29,331 bases of DNA from Prevotella sp. UBA746 (GCA_002298545.1 DBKQ01000076.1:1-29331); one strand, 5' to 3'. Positions 8,604 to 16,718 are shown, numbered from the stretch's first letter. A program made the numbers and translations. Notes: a model not told the origin generated them from the letters alone.

Positions 8604-9884
8604 CTATTTCTTCCAAACATAGAACGGATCCGCCTTCACCCTCGGTTCGAAATCATCCGTAGAATTGTTTGTGTCCTGCAGAATAGCGCGCTGACCATCC
8701 ATAGAAGCCACCTTGCGACGTACGCTCTTGCCAAAGCGAGAGTCGTCGAAGTTGAAATCGGAGTTGTATGTAAAACCGCGGTCAAGAGCCGGTGAAGTGA
8801 CAATCCACTGGAAACCAGCTTTAGTACTCATGTTTACGGCATCCAGAATCCAACTGTTCGGCAGACGATAAGAGCTGCCCGTCATGTCTGCCTCGCCAGT
8901 AAGTCCCACGATATGGTAAGAATAGTCATACATATAGTCAGAAAGGAATTCCTTCTTGCTTGCATGCATTCTTGCCAGGGCATACGACTTGAATCCCTGA
9001 GTGTGAGGGCTCCACAATGTAAGTGTACTACAGTAGATTTTCTCGAGGTTAGGTACGTTCGGGTTGTTCACGTCAGTATATCTCGGATCAGTACTCTCGT
9101 CATACCATTCAAAGTCTGCCGTGGTCATATCCCATGAATTAGGGTTCGCAATAGTATGGTTCACGGCATTGTCCACGATAAGCAGTTTGCCGCCCGGCTG
9201 AACCGGCACGTCGCGTCCTGAGCCCGGAATCATATACATGGCACTAACCGCCATGTCTGTATCCATGATGTTCGGTGAGTAGTTCTGTTTCATAGTCGTC
9301 ATGAAATCACTCTCTGCAATAACGAGCGAGTCGGCATACAGCACGTGGTCGGTATTGTTGTAGATAACAAAATATTTATCGGCATAATAGTAGCTACCAG
9401 TTTGATTGGCTGTTCCGGCACAGAAGATTTCGGCGAGGACGAAACCTCTATATGAAATATCGGCAGGGTCAGGTTCCGGTTGCGAGGTAACCTTTATGTT
9501 CATGGCAGCCGTAGAGGATTCTTTATTGAGAAGCATACCGTCGCTATATGCCACGATATCAACAGATTTGTTCAAAAGGTCTTCGTTCTTGTAATTCATC
9601 TTGCCTGTAAGTTCAATCTTATAGTATCCGCCAGGGATATTATTCAGCGTAACTATTGCCTGTTCGTCAACTTGTCCGGTAAATGAAGATTCCTTTTGTG
9701 AGTTCACGTCAGTAAGTTTTACGGAGATATCAGAGAACGTAACATCATTGTAACCGTCAGGAATTGTCAATGCTACTTTCAAGTCAAACGGAGTTGTGTC
9801 GATAGATGGACCGTCTTCGCTGCTGCACGATGTCATGCCAATGATGCAAAGCATGAGCATCATAAAGAGTTTTAATTGTTTCAT
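8604..9884 (-). CDS. DUF4876-like surface lipoprotein
   Basis: A 426-aa lipoprotein. The signal peptide ends in a lipobox G-M-T-S-C with C20 as the lipidated residue. It is followed by S-S-E-D, an acidic stretch of the kind that sends Bacteroidetes lipoproteins to the cell surface. The N-terminal part (about 30-130) looks like a beta-sandwich with the phrase N-N-I-P-G-G-Y-Y-K-I-E-L. The remainder contains conserved-looking blocks around G-F-V-L-A-E-I-F and S-Y-R-L-P-N-S-W-I-L-D-A-V-N and ends in D-P-F-Y-V-W-K-K. It sits directly downstream of a TonB-dependent receptor and probably acts as its surface partner. The family name is from recall of sequence style and context. The ligand is unknown. 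Confidence 0.78.
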   Translation of the reverse strand: MKQLKLFMMLMLCIIGMTSCSSEDGPSIDTTPFDLKVALTIPDGYNDVTFSDISVKLTDVNSQKESSFTGQVDEQAIVTLNNIPGGYYKIELTGKMNYKNEDLLNKSVDIVAYSDGMLLNKESSTAAMNIKVTSQPEPDPADISYRGFVLAEIFCAGTANQTGSYYYADKYFVIYNNTDHVLYADSLVIAESDFMTTMKQNYSPNIMDTDMAVSAMYMIPGSGRDVPVQPGGKLLIVDNAVNHTIANPNSWDMTTADFEWYDESTDPRYTDVNNPNVPNLEKIYCSTLTLWSPHTQGFKSYALARMHASKKEFLSDYMYDYSYHIVGLTGEADMTGSSYRLPNSWILDAVNMSTKAGFQWIVTSPALDRGFTYNSDFNFDDSRFGKSVRRKVASMDGQRAILQDTNNSTDDFEPRVKADPFYVWKK

Positions 9885-9932
9885 ATTGTTGTTGTTTTTA
9901 TTTTTTATTATTAATAGGACTAATAAGACTAA

Positions 9933-10021
9933 TACGAGAACTGGGAGAACTGGGAGAACTGGGAGTTCTGGGAGTTCTGGGAGTTCTGGGAGAACTATGA
10001 GAACTGAGAGGATTGAGAGAC
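9933..10021. repeat. 10-bp-period tandem repeat (gagaactggg/gagttctggg), copy C
   Basis: The clearest of the three tracts: about eight units of gagaactggg or gagttctggg in exact 10-bp register, one DNA helical turn. It starts 49 bp upstream of the lipoprotein start codon. Blocks of aa-type and tt-type units face each other, so the transcript could fold. Same family as copies A and B. Confidence 0.88.
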
Positions 10022-10045
10022 CTGTTATAGCTATGGAGTAGTCAT

Positions 10046-10079
10046 GCCCCCTCCCCTTGGGGAGGGTTGGGGTGGGGCT
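10046..10079 (+). repeat. G/C palindromic repeat after the TonB receptor gene
   Basis: ccctcccc-tt-ggggaggg (10049-10066), then ttggggtggggc, touching the receptor stop codon. This looks like a dispersed palindromic element of Bacteroidetes genomes. Its position at the 3' end of a reading frame matches the copy at 8573-8602. Confidence 0.82.
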
Positions 10080-12869
10080 CTAAATTGAGAAATTAATCTC
10101 CATTCCGAAATACGGTTTTGAAGTTCTTCTCACTTTCAGTCCGCTGTTCGTAGTATAGTCAGGCATATAGTCAATCATTCGGTTTACGAAAAGAGCCAGC
10201 TTCATCCACTTGCCGAAATCCTTTGTAACCTTCAGATTGAGGAACATATAGAACGGCACTTTCTGTCGGAGCCAGGCAGAGTCGTTGTATTTGTTCACCA
10301 ACCATTGCAGATACATGTCGCTCTTCGACTCCTCCGTATAGTCGTGGATGTCGCCATTATTGTCGATATACTTCAGCGGCACACCGTTGCTGCGGATAGA
10401 TTGCGACGAGGTGTACCACATACATTCTGCCGTGAGTGAGAACGAGAGAGCAAGTCGCGGAATATAAGTATCCGCCATGAAATTAGTATTAAACTGTTCT
10501 CGGATGCTTCCCGACCTACTGTCGTAATATCCGATATACAGGTCGTTCACTGGCGTTCCGTCCACCACAGCCGTAGTGTTGCTGCGAAACATCGGCTCAC
10601 TGTTCGTGTAAGTAGTCTTAAACCATGCCCCATTTACGGTCAGTCTCGTCTTGATAACCTCAAATCTCTTGGTAGCAATCTGCCATTCCAGTCCCTCCTT
10701 AACCATCTTGCTCCCGTTCGTCGTCATGCCATACGAGCCAAGAACCTTCTTGTCAGTAAACGGCAGGTTGTCGAGCGACGGTTTGCTGTTTAGCGAATTC
10801 CAGTCTATAGAGCTCTCGTCGTAGTCGCGATAGCTGTAAGACTTTACCGCTGATGATGTTCGGAATCCGTCGTTCATCTGTTCGCGGAAATACGTTACGC
10901 TCACAGAGTTGCCATCCCATGAAGCTCCGAGCCTCACCTCCCATTTGTCGTTGTGTGCCGGCTTTAGTCCATAGTTCGTAGGGTTGTCGATATACGTCTT
11001 CAGAAACAGACGGCGGTAGTCAGGGTTCAGATTAAAGTAGTTCAGTTCGATAAGATCGGTATACACCTTGTCGGGGTAAATCTGCAGGAGGGTAGGGAAC
11101 TTCGTCTGCCGTCCCCAACCGCCATTAATGTCAATCGTTACCGGCTTGCCGATGAAAGAGAACTTAGGGAACTGCCACTGCACATTAAATCGCGGGTCGA
11201 GATAAACCTTACTGCTCATTTCATATTTGCTGTCGAGATTAGCCAGCATACTGCCCCTCACGCCAAGTTGAGCCGTGAGCAAGTTCTCGCCAACATACAT
11301 CTTCAGATTATCTTGCAAGTAGAAACTCAACTGATGCATGGCAGGAATATGACTGTAAATTCGCGGACGGTAAGGCGTGCCCGGAGATACAGGTCGCGAC
11401 GGGTCGTATTGTTGCCCCCTGCCGTAGTTTTTGTCCATTTTCCATTCCGCTCCGGCAGTGATGCTCTGCACGAGCTTCCCTGTGGTCAAGCCAAACAATC
11501 CCTTCAACTTAGTATAGAGATTCAGCGGTTTGCCGTCCACCGTAACATTAGATAAATACTGATAAGGCAGATACACCCCGTCGTGTTCCCCCTCTTCGAG
11601 CGAAGTAGAAGCCGCCATGTCGCGACTCAAACTGATAGCTTTCTGCTGCTCAATGCGGCTCCATTCGTAGGCGGCGGCAACATCAAGATTGAGGGATTTA
11701 AAAAACGACTCATTCTTTTGCGAGAGCAGCAGCGAGTGAGACATGCTCAGTCGGTTATAGCTCGACTTATAACTGTCGTCCTTCTGCTTCAATATTTCCG
11801 GGTCATGCTTCTCGTCGTCAAAAGATCCAGTATAGTCAGTGTTGCTACGCCAGCGCAGCTGCATAGAGCCGAGCCGCCACGTATCTTGCAACCTTGCCGA
11901 AGCCGTGAGTCGCTTGTAGTTGTTCATCGGATTGCGCGGGTCAGATTTTGCATCGAGAAAATCCAAACCGAGATTCATTATAAAACTGCCAAACTGCATT
12001 CCCTTTCCGGCATAAAGCAACTTGCTGTAAGAGTCAGCCTTAAAACGAGCTTCAAATGGTGTAGCCTTCAGCTTGCGCTTAATGAGCACCACACCACTCG
12101 TCAAATCGCCATATTCCACCGGGGCAATACCACGGATAACCTCCACACTCTCGATATTGTCCGTCGGTATGCTGCGCATATCCATGCCGCTCGTGGTGTG
12201 GTTGCGCCCGGCATCAGGGTCGCCGGCAGTACTGCTCGAAGCCTGTCGCACCATCTGCATATTTGCATTGCTGTTCATCGGAATACCGTCGGTAACGAAA
12301 ACCGTACCCATCGAACTAACGTCGTAGTTGCTTCCGCCCGAGCCAGCCTGTCGCAGCTTTATGCTGTTGGCATTCGTAAGGTCGGGCAACTGAGTAGTTC
12401 CTCCCGGCAAGAGCGACAGGAGGTCGGTAAAGCTCGACGGCTGCAGATGTTCGATAGCCTTGCGGTCGATAACCGATGATGTGGTGATGCCCTGCGACTC
12501 ATGCGCCGTAACCACCACCTCGCCCAGCATCTTGTTGTCCTGTTTCATCCTTACTGTCACGTTAGCCGTATTGCCAGCCGAGCAGTTGCACTGTTGCGAC
12601 ATGTTGCAGTAGCCGATATACGACACGCTGACGGTATATTTTCCGCCCTCTACATTATTAATATAAAAGTTTCCCGCCATATCGCTCACGGTGGTATGCT
12701 TCCTTCCGCGACTGTCGGTAATGCAGACCGTGGCATAAGGAATCGCCTCGTTGGTAGTGGCATCCACAACCTTGCCTTTAAGATTGTCAGCCTTAACCAC
12801 CGTTGCGAACATCAGAATCAGTGCAGTAGATATGTATTTTTTCTTGAAATTCTTCACTTGATTAATCAC
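10080..12869 (-). CDS. TonB-dependent outer-membrane receptor
   Basis: A 929-aa active transporter of the outer membrane, energised by TonB-ExbBD. Order: signal peptide (about 1-27, ending V-V-K-A-D); carboxypeptidase-regulatory-like domain (about 29-108, starting L-K-G-K-V-V-D-A-T-T-N-E-A-I-P-Y-A-T-V); a TonB-box-like M-L-G-E-V-V-V-T-A; plug domain (about 130-250, with V-E-V-I-R-G-I-A-P-V-E-Y-G-D-L-T-S-G); and a 22-strand-type barrel ending in F-G-M-E-I-N-F-S-I. It is not a SusC: the length and plug are of the general receptor type. The N-terminal domain carries four cysteines (C49, C88, C94, C96), unusual for this domain. First gene of a five-gene operon with lipoprotein and barrel partners; substrate unknown. 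Confidence 0.93.
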   Translation of the reverse strand: MINQVKNFKKKYISTALILMFATVVKADNLKGKVVDATTNEAIPYATVCITDSRGRKHTTVSDMAGNFYINNVEGGKYTVSVSYIGYCNMSQQCNCSAGNTANVTVRMKQDNKMLGEVVVTAHESQGITTSSVIDRKAIEHLQPSSFTDLLSLLPGGTTQLPDLTNANSIKLRQAGSGGSNYDVSSMGTVFVTDGIPMNSNANMQMVRQASSSTAGDPDAGRNHTTSGMDMRSIPTDNIESVEVIRGIAPVEYGDLTSGVVLIKRKLKATPFEARFKADSYSKLLYAGKGMQFGSFIMNLGLDFLDAKSDPRNPMNNYKRLTASARLQDTWRLGSMQLRWRSNTDYTGSFDDEKHDPEILKQKDDSYKSSYNRLSMSHSLLLSQKNESFFKSLNLDVAAAYEWSRIEQQKAISLSRDMAASTSLEEGEHDGVYLPYQYLSNVTVDGKPLNLYTKLKGLFGLTTGKLVQSITAGAEWKMDKNYGRGQQYDPSRPVSPGTPYRPRIYSHIPAMHQLSFYLQDNLKMYVGENLLTAQLGVRGSMLANLDSKYEMSSKVYLDPRFNVQWQFPKFSFIGKPVTIDINGGWGRQTKFPTLLQIYPDKVYTDLIELNYFNLNPDYRRLFLKTYIDNPTNYGLKPAHNDKWEVRLGASWDGNSVSVTYFREQMNDGFRTSSAVKSYSYRDYDESSIDWNSLNSKPSLDNLPFTDKKVLGSYGMTTNGSKMVKEGLEWQIATKRFEVIKTRLTVNGAWFKTTYTNSEPMFRSNTTAVVDGTPVNDLYIGYYDSRSGSIREQFNTNFMADTYIPRLALSFSLTAECMWYTSSQSIRSNGVPLKYIDNNGDIHDYTEESKSDMYLQWLVNKYNDSAWLRQKVPFYMFLNLKVTKDFGKWMKLALFVNRMIDYMPDYTTNSGLKVRRTSKPYFGMEINFSI

Positions 12870-12930
12870 TCATCAATGTTTTTGTAATCCTCTATTTCTT
12901 TCTTGGATTTTTCTCTTTAATATTCCGCTG

Positions 12931-12961
12931 CAAATATAATGCGCTTTTATTATCTGCGAAA
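12931..12961 (-). promoter_or_regulatory. Promoter of the TonB receptor operon
   Basis: Minus strand: TATATTTG at 12931-12938 fits TAnnTTTG, with a TTTC -33-like element at 12958-12961, 19-20 nt upstream. The start codon lies about 60 nt further on. No TAnnTTTG box is seen in the gaps between the five genes downstream, so this is the only promoter found for all of them. A perfect 14-bp palindrome (aactttataaagtt, 13008-13021) lies upstream and could be an operator. Confidence 0.62.
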
Positions 12962-13085
12962 TACCTAAAATTAATGATTTTTAAATCAGACAAAAACAAA
13001 CCTGTATAACTTTATAAAGTTTTCCGCCAATCAAGAATAAAGAGTAACAACTAAAATAAGAACAATAATGAAAACGCTAAATTCT

Positions 13086-13184
13086 TTATTTCTAAGTTTG
13101 AAATAATTATTTCTAAGTTTGAAATCTTCATTTCTAAGTTTGAAATCTTTATTTCTAAGTTTGCAATAACTTTTTATAGTTTTG
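13086..13184 (+). promoter_or_regulatory. Array of 21-bp-spaced dyad boxes in the divergent region
   Basis: Four units with the core atttc-taagttt-gaaat (half-sites atttc and gaaat around a 7-nt centre) have TAAGTTTG at 13093, 13114, 13135 and 13156. A fifth box TAGTTTTG is at 13177. The spacing is exactly 21 bp, two helical turns. Unit 4 has gcaat in place of gaaat. Each core also fits the -7 consensus TAnnTTTG on the plus strand, but the spacing between boxes does not give a normal -33/-7 pair. The dyad symmetry suggests binding sites for a dimeric regulator serving the TonB operon, the 13447 gene, or both. Confidence 0.6.
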
Positions 13185-13201
13185 CAAAAACTTATATTAC
13201 C

Positions 13202-13285
13202 ATGACCAAAGAACTTTGTTTCAGCTATCAGTTATGTATTTGTCAGTATTACACTAATGCAAACGTTAGCATTAGCTTTTCTTGA
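13202..13285 (+). CDS. Possible 27-aa leader peptide
   Basis: A short open frame, M-T-K-E-L-C-F-S-Y-Q-L-C-I-C-Q and so on to TGA, begins 18 nt after the last box of the 21-bp array. It contains a 20-bp near-palindrome (13255-13274). Frames of this size arise by chance, and there is no independent support for translation. It is listed only because it follows the array so closely in a 577-bp region without a recognised gene. Confidence 0.2.
   Translation: MTKELCFSYQLCICQYYTNANVSISFS
13255..13274. promoter_or_regulatory. 20-bp near-palindrome, operator-like
   Basis: taatgc-aaacgtta-gcatta: six-bp outer arms and an aacgtt centre, with a single mismatched pair. It lies between the 21-bp array and the gene at 13447. 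A candidate regulator site; which regulator cannot be said. Confidence 0.4.
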
Positions 13286-13326
13286 TATTTTCAATAAAAG
13301 GACAGATGAAGCAAATAAATTTAGAA

Positions 13327-13334
13327 TACATTTG
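13327..13334 (+). promoter_or_regulatory. Candidate -7 box for the 13447 gene
   Basis: TACATTTG matches TAnnTTTG, about 112 bp before the start codon. No TTG is present at the expected -33 distance, so it may need an activator or be fortuitous. The leader holds a small imperfect hairpin (cctctg...atagagg, 13367-13387). Confidence 0.4.
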
Positions 13335-13446
13335 CAACCGAAAATAATACATAGCTAATAAATTAGACCTCTGTAAAAACATAGAGGAGAGTACTAATAA
13401 CATAATGTAGCATATATACAATAAATTAAAGCTAAATTTCAAACTA

Positions 13447-16248
13447 ATGAAAAAGTCAACTAATTGTCTATGGATTCTTATGCTGCTACTTCTTCTATCA
13501 GCAAAGATGAGGGCAGCAGATGTCTATCTGCTCACGGCAGAAACGATTAACGGCACAATTGGAAAATATGAAGTGCCAAGTAATCATCAGATGCTTCCGA
13601 ACACGGCATACGGAAGTAATGTGTATTCTCTGAAAATCACTTCCATGCCCGAAACTGGTTTTTCGTTCCGTATCGGTATATCGGGATGGGGAAGTCAGAT
13701 GCAGCCATACAACAATAACGACCCTCTTACGATAAATGAGGAGGGAACGCAGAAAGTCGTATCCTATTATATTACTAATAAATGCTATGGTAGCGACAAT
13801 GCGTGGAGAGTAAGTTATACGAGTGGTGAATATGAATACCTCACGGTAAACGTAGATATCACTGAAGGAGAGACAACACGGCGTGTATGGATAGAAGGAA
13901 AGAAAAAAGGTTCAGGAGGAGGAAGTAGCGACTCTGTAGACCCTTCGGAGATAAATGCTGCTCCAGGATATTATCTCGTGGGTAATTTCTTCTCGCCATA
14001 TAATGTAGGTGGAGAATACAATCCCGGTGGCGACGGTTCAACGATAAGCTATACTAAGCATCTGTATTTCAAGTTTGAGCAACAGAAAGACGGAAGCTAT
14101 ACATATAATATTCCGGCATGCCTCACGGCTCATGCACAGATACTCGCAGTAAAAGAAGACGGAACGAAAAAAGTCTACGGACCGGGAGCCATATATGGTC
14201 TGCATGGAGCGAAAGACGAAGCAGGAGCATGGCCACTCACCAACGGAACAGTAGGAACAATCGGAAAGACACCGACGGAAGGCTGCGTAAAACTTCTCGA
14301 ATCGGCAACGATAGCTGAGGGAGAGAACTACTGGAATCTCGTTACTCGTAACGATGGACAGACCGACGATGACGGAATGTACACCTTCATCTTTACGCTT
14401 GACGAAAACGGTAATCCTTCCGGCTGGCAGGTAAAGCATGATGCCAAAACCAGAGTAGCTTATCTCCTCAGTGATATGGACGGAGCAACGGCACATCCGC
14501 TTTACAATACCAGAGAGAACAATACAGGCGGATATAGCGACAACACAGAGTCATCGCTTTATTTCAATGGAACGAACAGCTATTGGGGAATTGGATATGT
14601 TGTGAATGATGTGAACTCATATGAACAAAGTGTACAGGCAAAAAAGGCAACGCCAAACCTGCATGCCACGCAGAGCCTAAGCAATAATTCGGGAACTCAC
14701 GAAAAGCTCTTCTTCCTTGGTAACGGCGGAAATGACTATAATTCCACCAGTCAGTTTCGCGACAAGGTTTGGGCAAACCAAAAGCCATTCACTCTGAATC
14801 TTCACGGTATAAAGAGAATTCAGTATAATCCGAACCGCGGCGACAACGAAGTAGTAAAACAGGACGGCAGCTACGGAACATCGGGCAGTATTTATGTTAA
14901 TGGCAATGACGCAGACTTCCTCATAAACACCATGTCTATGATAGGTGATGCCGTAAATGGAACAATAGATGAGGATTCAAAGAACTGGACTTATACTTCT
15001 ACGGCAGGTGATATGAGCTATGATGCCAATGAGCGTTGCTTCTCGCTTACATTATCTACCATTGGCGAAAAATACAGCAAGTCATATTTCAGATTCATTG
15101 CCAATCATGATGCAAAGCAGAACTGGGCAGAGACAGACGATAATCTTTCTGCAAATACCGGATTTGCAAGGTCTGTTTATGATGCCGACGAGGATGAACA
15201 CCATTCTTGTATGGCAGGCGATGCAAATGATGTGCAGTTCCGTATAACGGCAAGGGAGGATGAGACGACAAACGAAAACGGAACATTGTATAAAAAGGAT
15301 ATTCTCTGGAACCGTCCCGAGGGAATATGGACGGTAAGGTTCTATCCAGAGCTTGACAAAAACGGGAATGACATCTCTCGATATACTATATCAGGAACAA
15401 AGATAATAAAGATGCCGTTTACTTATCGTGTGGGGAAATTCCTAAGGACATACAGCAATAATGTTGCAATGGCACCAGTAGACGACAATGTGAAAGTCTA
15501 TGAGGCTTATAAATACGAAAAGCCGGAGAAAGTGGAAAACCGCTATTCACAAGGTAAGATATACCTTCGTCAGCTTAAGTATGTTCCGGCAAACACGGGA
15601 GTAGTGCTGATAGGAGAAGTACCGGAAAACGGAACATTCTCTGATGGAGAAAAGCTGAATTTCTCTTTGAAGGAAGGACCGTCGGATGTCTTGTCGGAGA
15701 AAGATGACTATAAAGCTTTATGGACAAAGGCAGACAGCTATGCCGATGACGAATGGAACAATTATCTCGTGCCTACGGTCAATGCGGTGCCCAACCTTGG
15801 CAACGCTGCTGAAGATGCAAACGGCAATATTACCCACCGCTTCTTCGGACTCGGTAATTTCCATTCAACCAATTATTACAAGCAGATGCAGACAGGCGAC
15901 GACTATATCGGCTTCTTCCGCTTTACGGAGGATGGCAGGAGTGCTGCAAATAAGGCATACCTGAGTATTCCGGCAAATGCCGCAGTAGATAATGGAGTAG
16001 GGGCGACGTTCGGTTATATCGACTACAACGGTCAGTTTATCGGTGATGAGACAGATACCGACAATCAGTCGCTTGCAAAAATGGCTGTTGTCTTCGACGA
16101 TGAGGAGAACGAAGGCGGTGTTACGGATATTGAAGGCATAGACACAACGGCAGTCGACGGAGCTTACTATTCGGTTATGGGAATAAAAACAGACCGTCCG
16201 GTAAAGGGCGTGTATATCCACAATGGAAAGAAAATAGTTATAAGATAA
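13447..16248 (+). CDS. Large secreted protein of unknown function with sorting tail
   Basis: A 933-aa exported protein that I do not recognise. The signal peptide (about 1-23) ends K-M-R-A before A-D-V-Y-L-L-T-A. An N-terminal beta-rich domain (about 24-155) is followed by a glycine/serine linker (G-S-G-G-G-S-S-D-S) and then a region beginning A-P-G-Y-Y-L-V-G-N-F-F. That phrase is like the opening of starch-binding-type modules in Bacteroidetes surface proteins. The protein is rich in Asn, Asp, Gly and aromatic residues, common in carbohydrate- or matrix-binding proteins. The tail Y-S-V-M-G-I-K...K-G-V-Y-I-H-N-G-K-K-I-V-I-R matches type IX sorting tails. A 63-aa peptide gene follows 34 nt later. 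It may belong with the pectin locus downstream, but a terminator separates them. Confidence 0.8.
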   Translation: MKKSTNCLWILMLLLLLSAKMRAADVYLLTAETINGTIGKYEVPSNHQMLPNTAYGSNVYSLKITSMPETGFSFRIGISGWGSQMQPYNNNDPLTINEEGTQKVVSYYITNKCYGSDNAWRVSYTSGEYEYLTVNVDITEGETTRRVWIEGKKKGSGGGSSDSVDPSEINAAPGYYLVGNFFSPYNVGGEYNPGGDGSTISYTKHLYFKFEQQKDGSYTYNIPACLTAHAQILAVKEDGTKKVYGPGAIYGLHGAKDEAGAWPLTNGTVGTIGKTPTEGCVKLLESATIAEGENYWNLVTRNDGQTDDDGMYTFIFTLDENGNPSGWQVKHDAKTRVAYLLSDMDGATAHPLYNTRENNTGGYSDNTESSLYFNGTNSYWGIGYVVNDVNSYEQSVQAKKATPNLHATQSLSNNSGTHEKLFFLGNGGNDYNSTSQFRDKVWANQKPFTLNLHGIKRIQYNPNRGDNEVVKQDGSYGTSGSIYVNGNDADFLINTMSMIGDAVNGTIDEDSKNWTYTSTAGDMSYDANERCFSLTLSTIGEKYSKSYFRFIANHDAKQNWAETDDNLSANTGFARSVYDADEDEHHSCMAGDANDVQFRITAREDETTNENGTLYKKDILWNRPEGIWTVRFYPELDKNGNDISRYTISGTKIIKMPFTYRVGKFLRTYSNNVAMAPVDDNVKVYEAYKYEKPEKVENRYSQGKIYLRQLKYVPANTGVVLIGEVPENGTFSDGEKLNFSLKEGPSDVLSEKDDYKALWTKADSYADDEWNNYLVPTVNAVPNLGNAAEDANGNITHRFFGLGNFHSTNYYKQMQTGDDYIGFFRFTEDGRSAANKAYLSIPANAAVDNGVGATFGYIDYNGQFIGDETDTDNQSLAKMAVVFDDEENEGGVTDIEGIDTTAVDGAYYSVMGIKTDRPVKGVYIHNGKKIVIR

Positions 16249-16282
16249 TATTGTCGAATAATTTTGTAAAAGAAAAAAGTAT

Positions 16283-16474
16283 ATGAAAAGTTATATTAAG
16301 CCAGAGATAATTGTCTATAGCGTAAATATTGAATCATTGCTTGCTGCAGAGAGTGGACAAGGACCTGAATGGGACGCAAAGAACAACAATGGAGCTATTT
16401 GGCTTGAAGAAGATGACAGTTCATCGACTGGTTACAACAGTCTTTGGGATGATGACGATGATATGGAAAGGTAG
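16283..16474 (+). CDS. Small peptide with leader-like N-terminus and acidic tail
   Basis: 63 aa, starting 34 nt after the large secreted protein and before a strong terminator, so very probably co-transcribed with it. The first half, M-K-S-Y-I-K-P-E-I-I-V-Y-S-V, then E-S-L-L-A-A-E-S-G, resembles the opening of many small unannotated Bacteroidales peptides (recall of sequence style). The second half is acidic: E-E-D-D-S-S-S-T-G-Y and a closing W-D-D-D-D-D-M-E-R. There is no signal peptide, membrane helix or cysteine. The join near A-A-E-S-G could be a processing site as in peptide precursors, but no peptidase or modifying enzyme is nearby. Function unknown. Confidence 0.65.
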   Translation: MKSYIKPEIIVYSVNIESLLAAESGQGPEWDAKNNNGAIWLEEDDSSSTGYNSLWDDDDDMER

Positions 16475-16524
16475 TTTTTATTTTAATAGGTAAATAGTTG
16501 TTAGAGGATAAGTTTTGTTAGGTC

Positions 16525-16597
16525 GAGAGGCAGTTTTCAAGTCTTTTTTGCTTTATTGCGGCAGAAAACACTTGTTGATTGCCTCTCTTTTTCTTTT
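16525..16597 (+). terminator. Terminator after the small peptide gene
   Basis: gagaggca (16525-16532) pairs with tgcctctc (16580-16587), with a further caagt/acttg pairing inside the hairpin. The 3' side is followed by tttttctttt. It separates the 13447-16474 unit from the pectinesterase. Confidence 0.75.
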
Positions 16598-16654
16598 AGA
16601 CGCCATTATCAGGAATAGTATTTGTTGAATTTTTGCTATAAAAAAAAGAAAAAC

Positions 16655-16685
16655 TTGCAAGTTTACATTTAAATTTTTACCTTTG
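16655..16685 (+). promoter_or_regulatory. Promoter of the pectinesterase gene
   Basis: TTG at 16655-16657, a 20-nt spacer, then TACCTTTG at 16678-16685, a good Bacteroidetes promoter. The start codon follows about 34 nt after the -7 box. Confidence 0.75.
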
Positions 16686-16718
16686 CGTCATACTATTAAC
16701 AAACTAACCTAACGTATA

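Noticed and set aside
11583..12479. 298-codon open frame antisense to the TonB receptor
   Set aside because: Shadow of a well-supported receptor gene, with a composition rich in Arg and His typical of reverse-strand artefacts.
13086..13168. CRISPR array
   Set aside because: The units are about 17 bp with nearly constant 4-bp spacers and no variable spacers or cas genes, so it is a tandem binding-site-like array.
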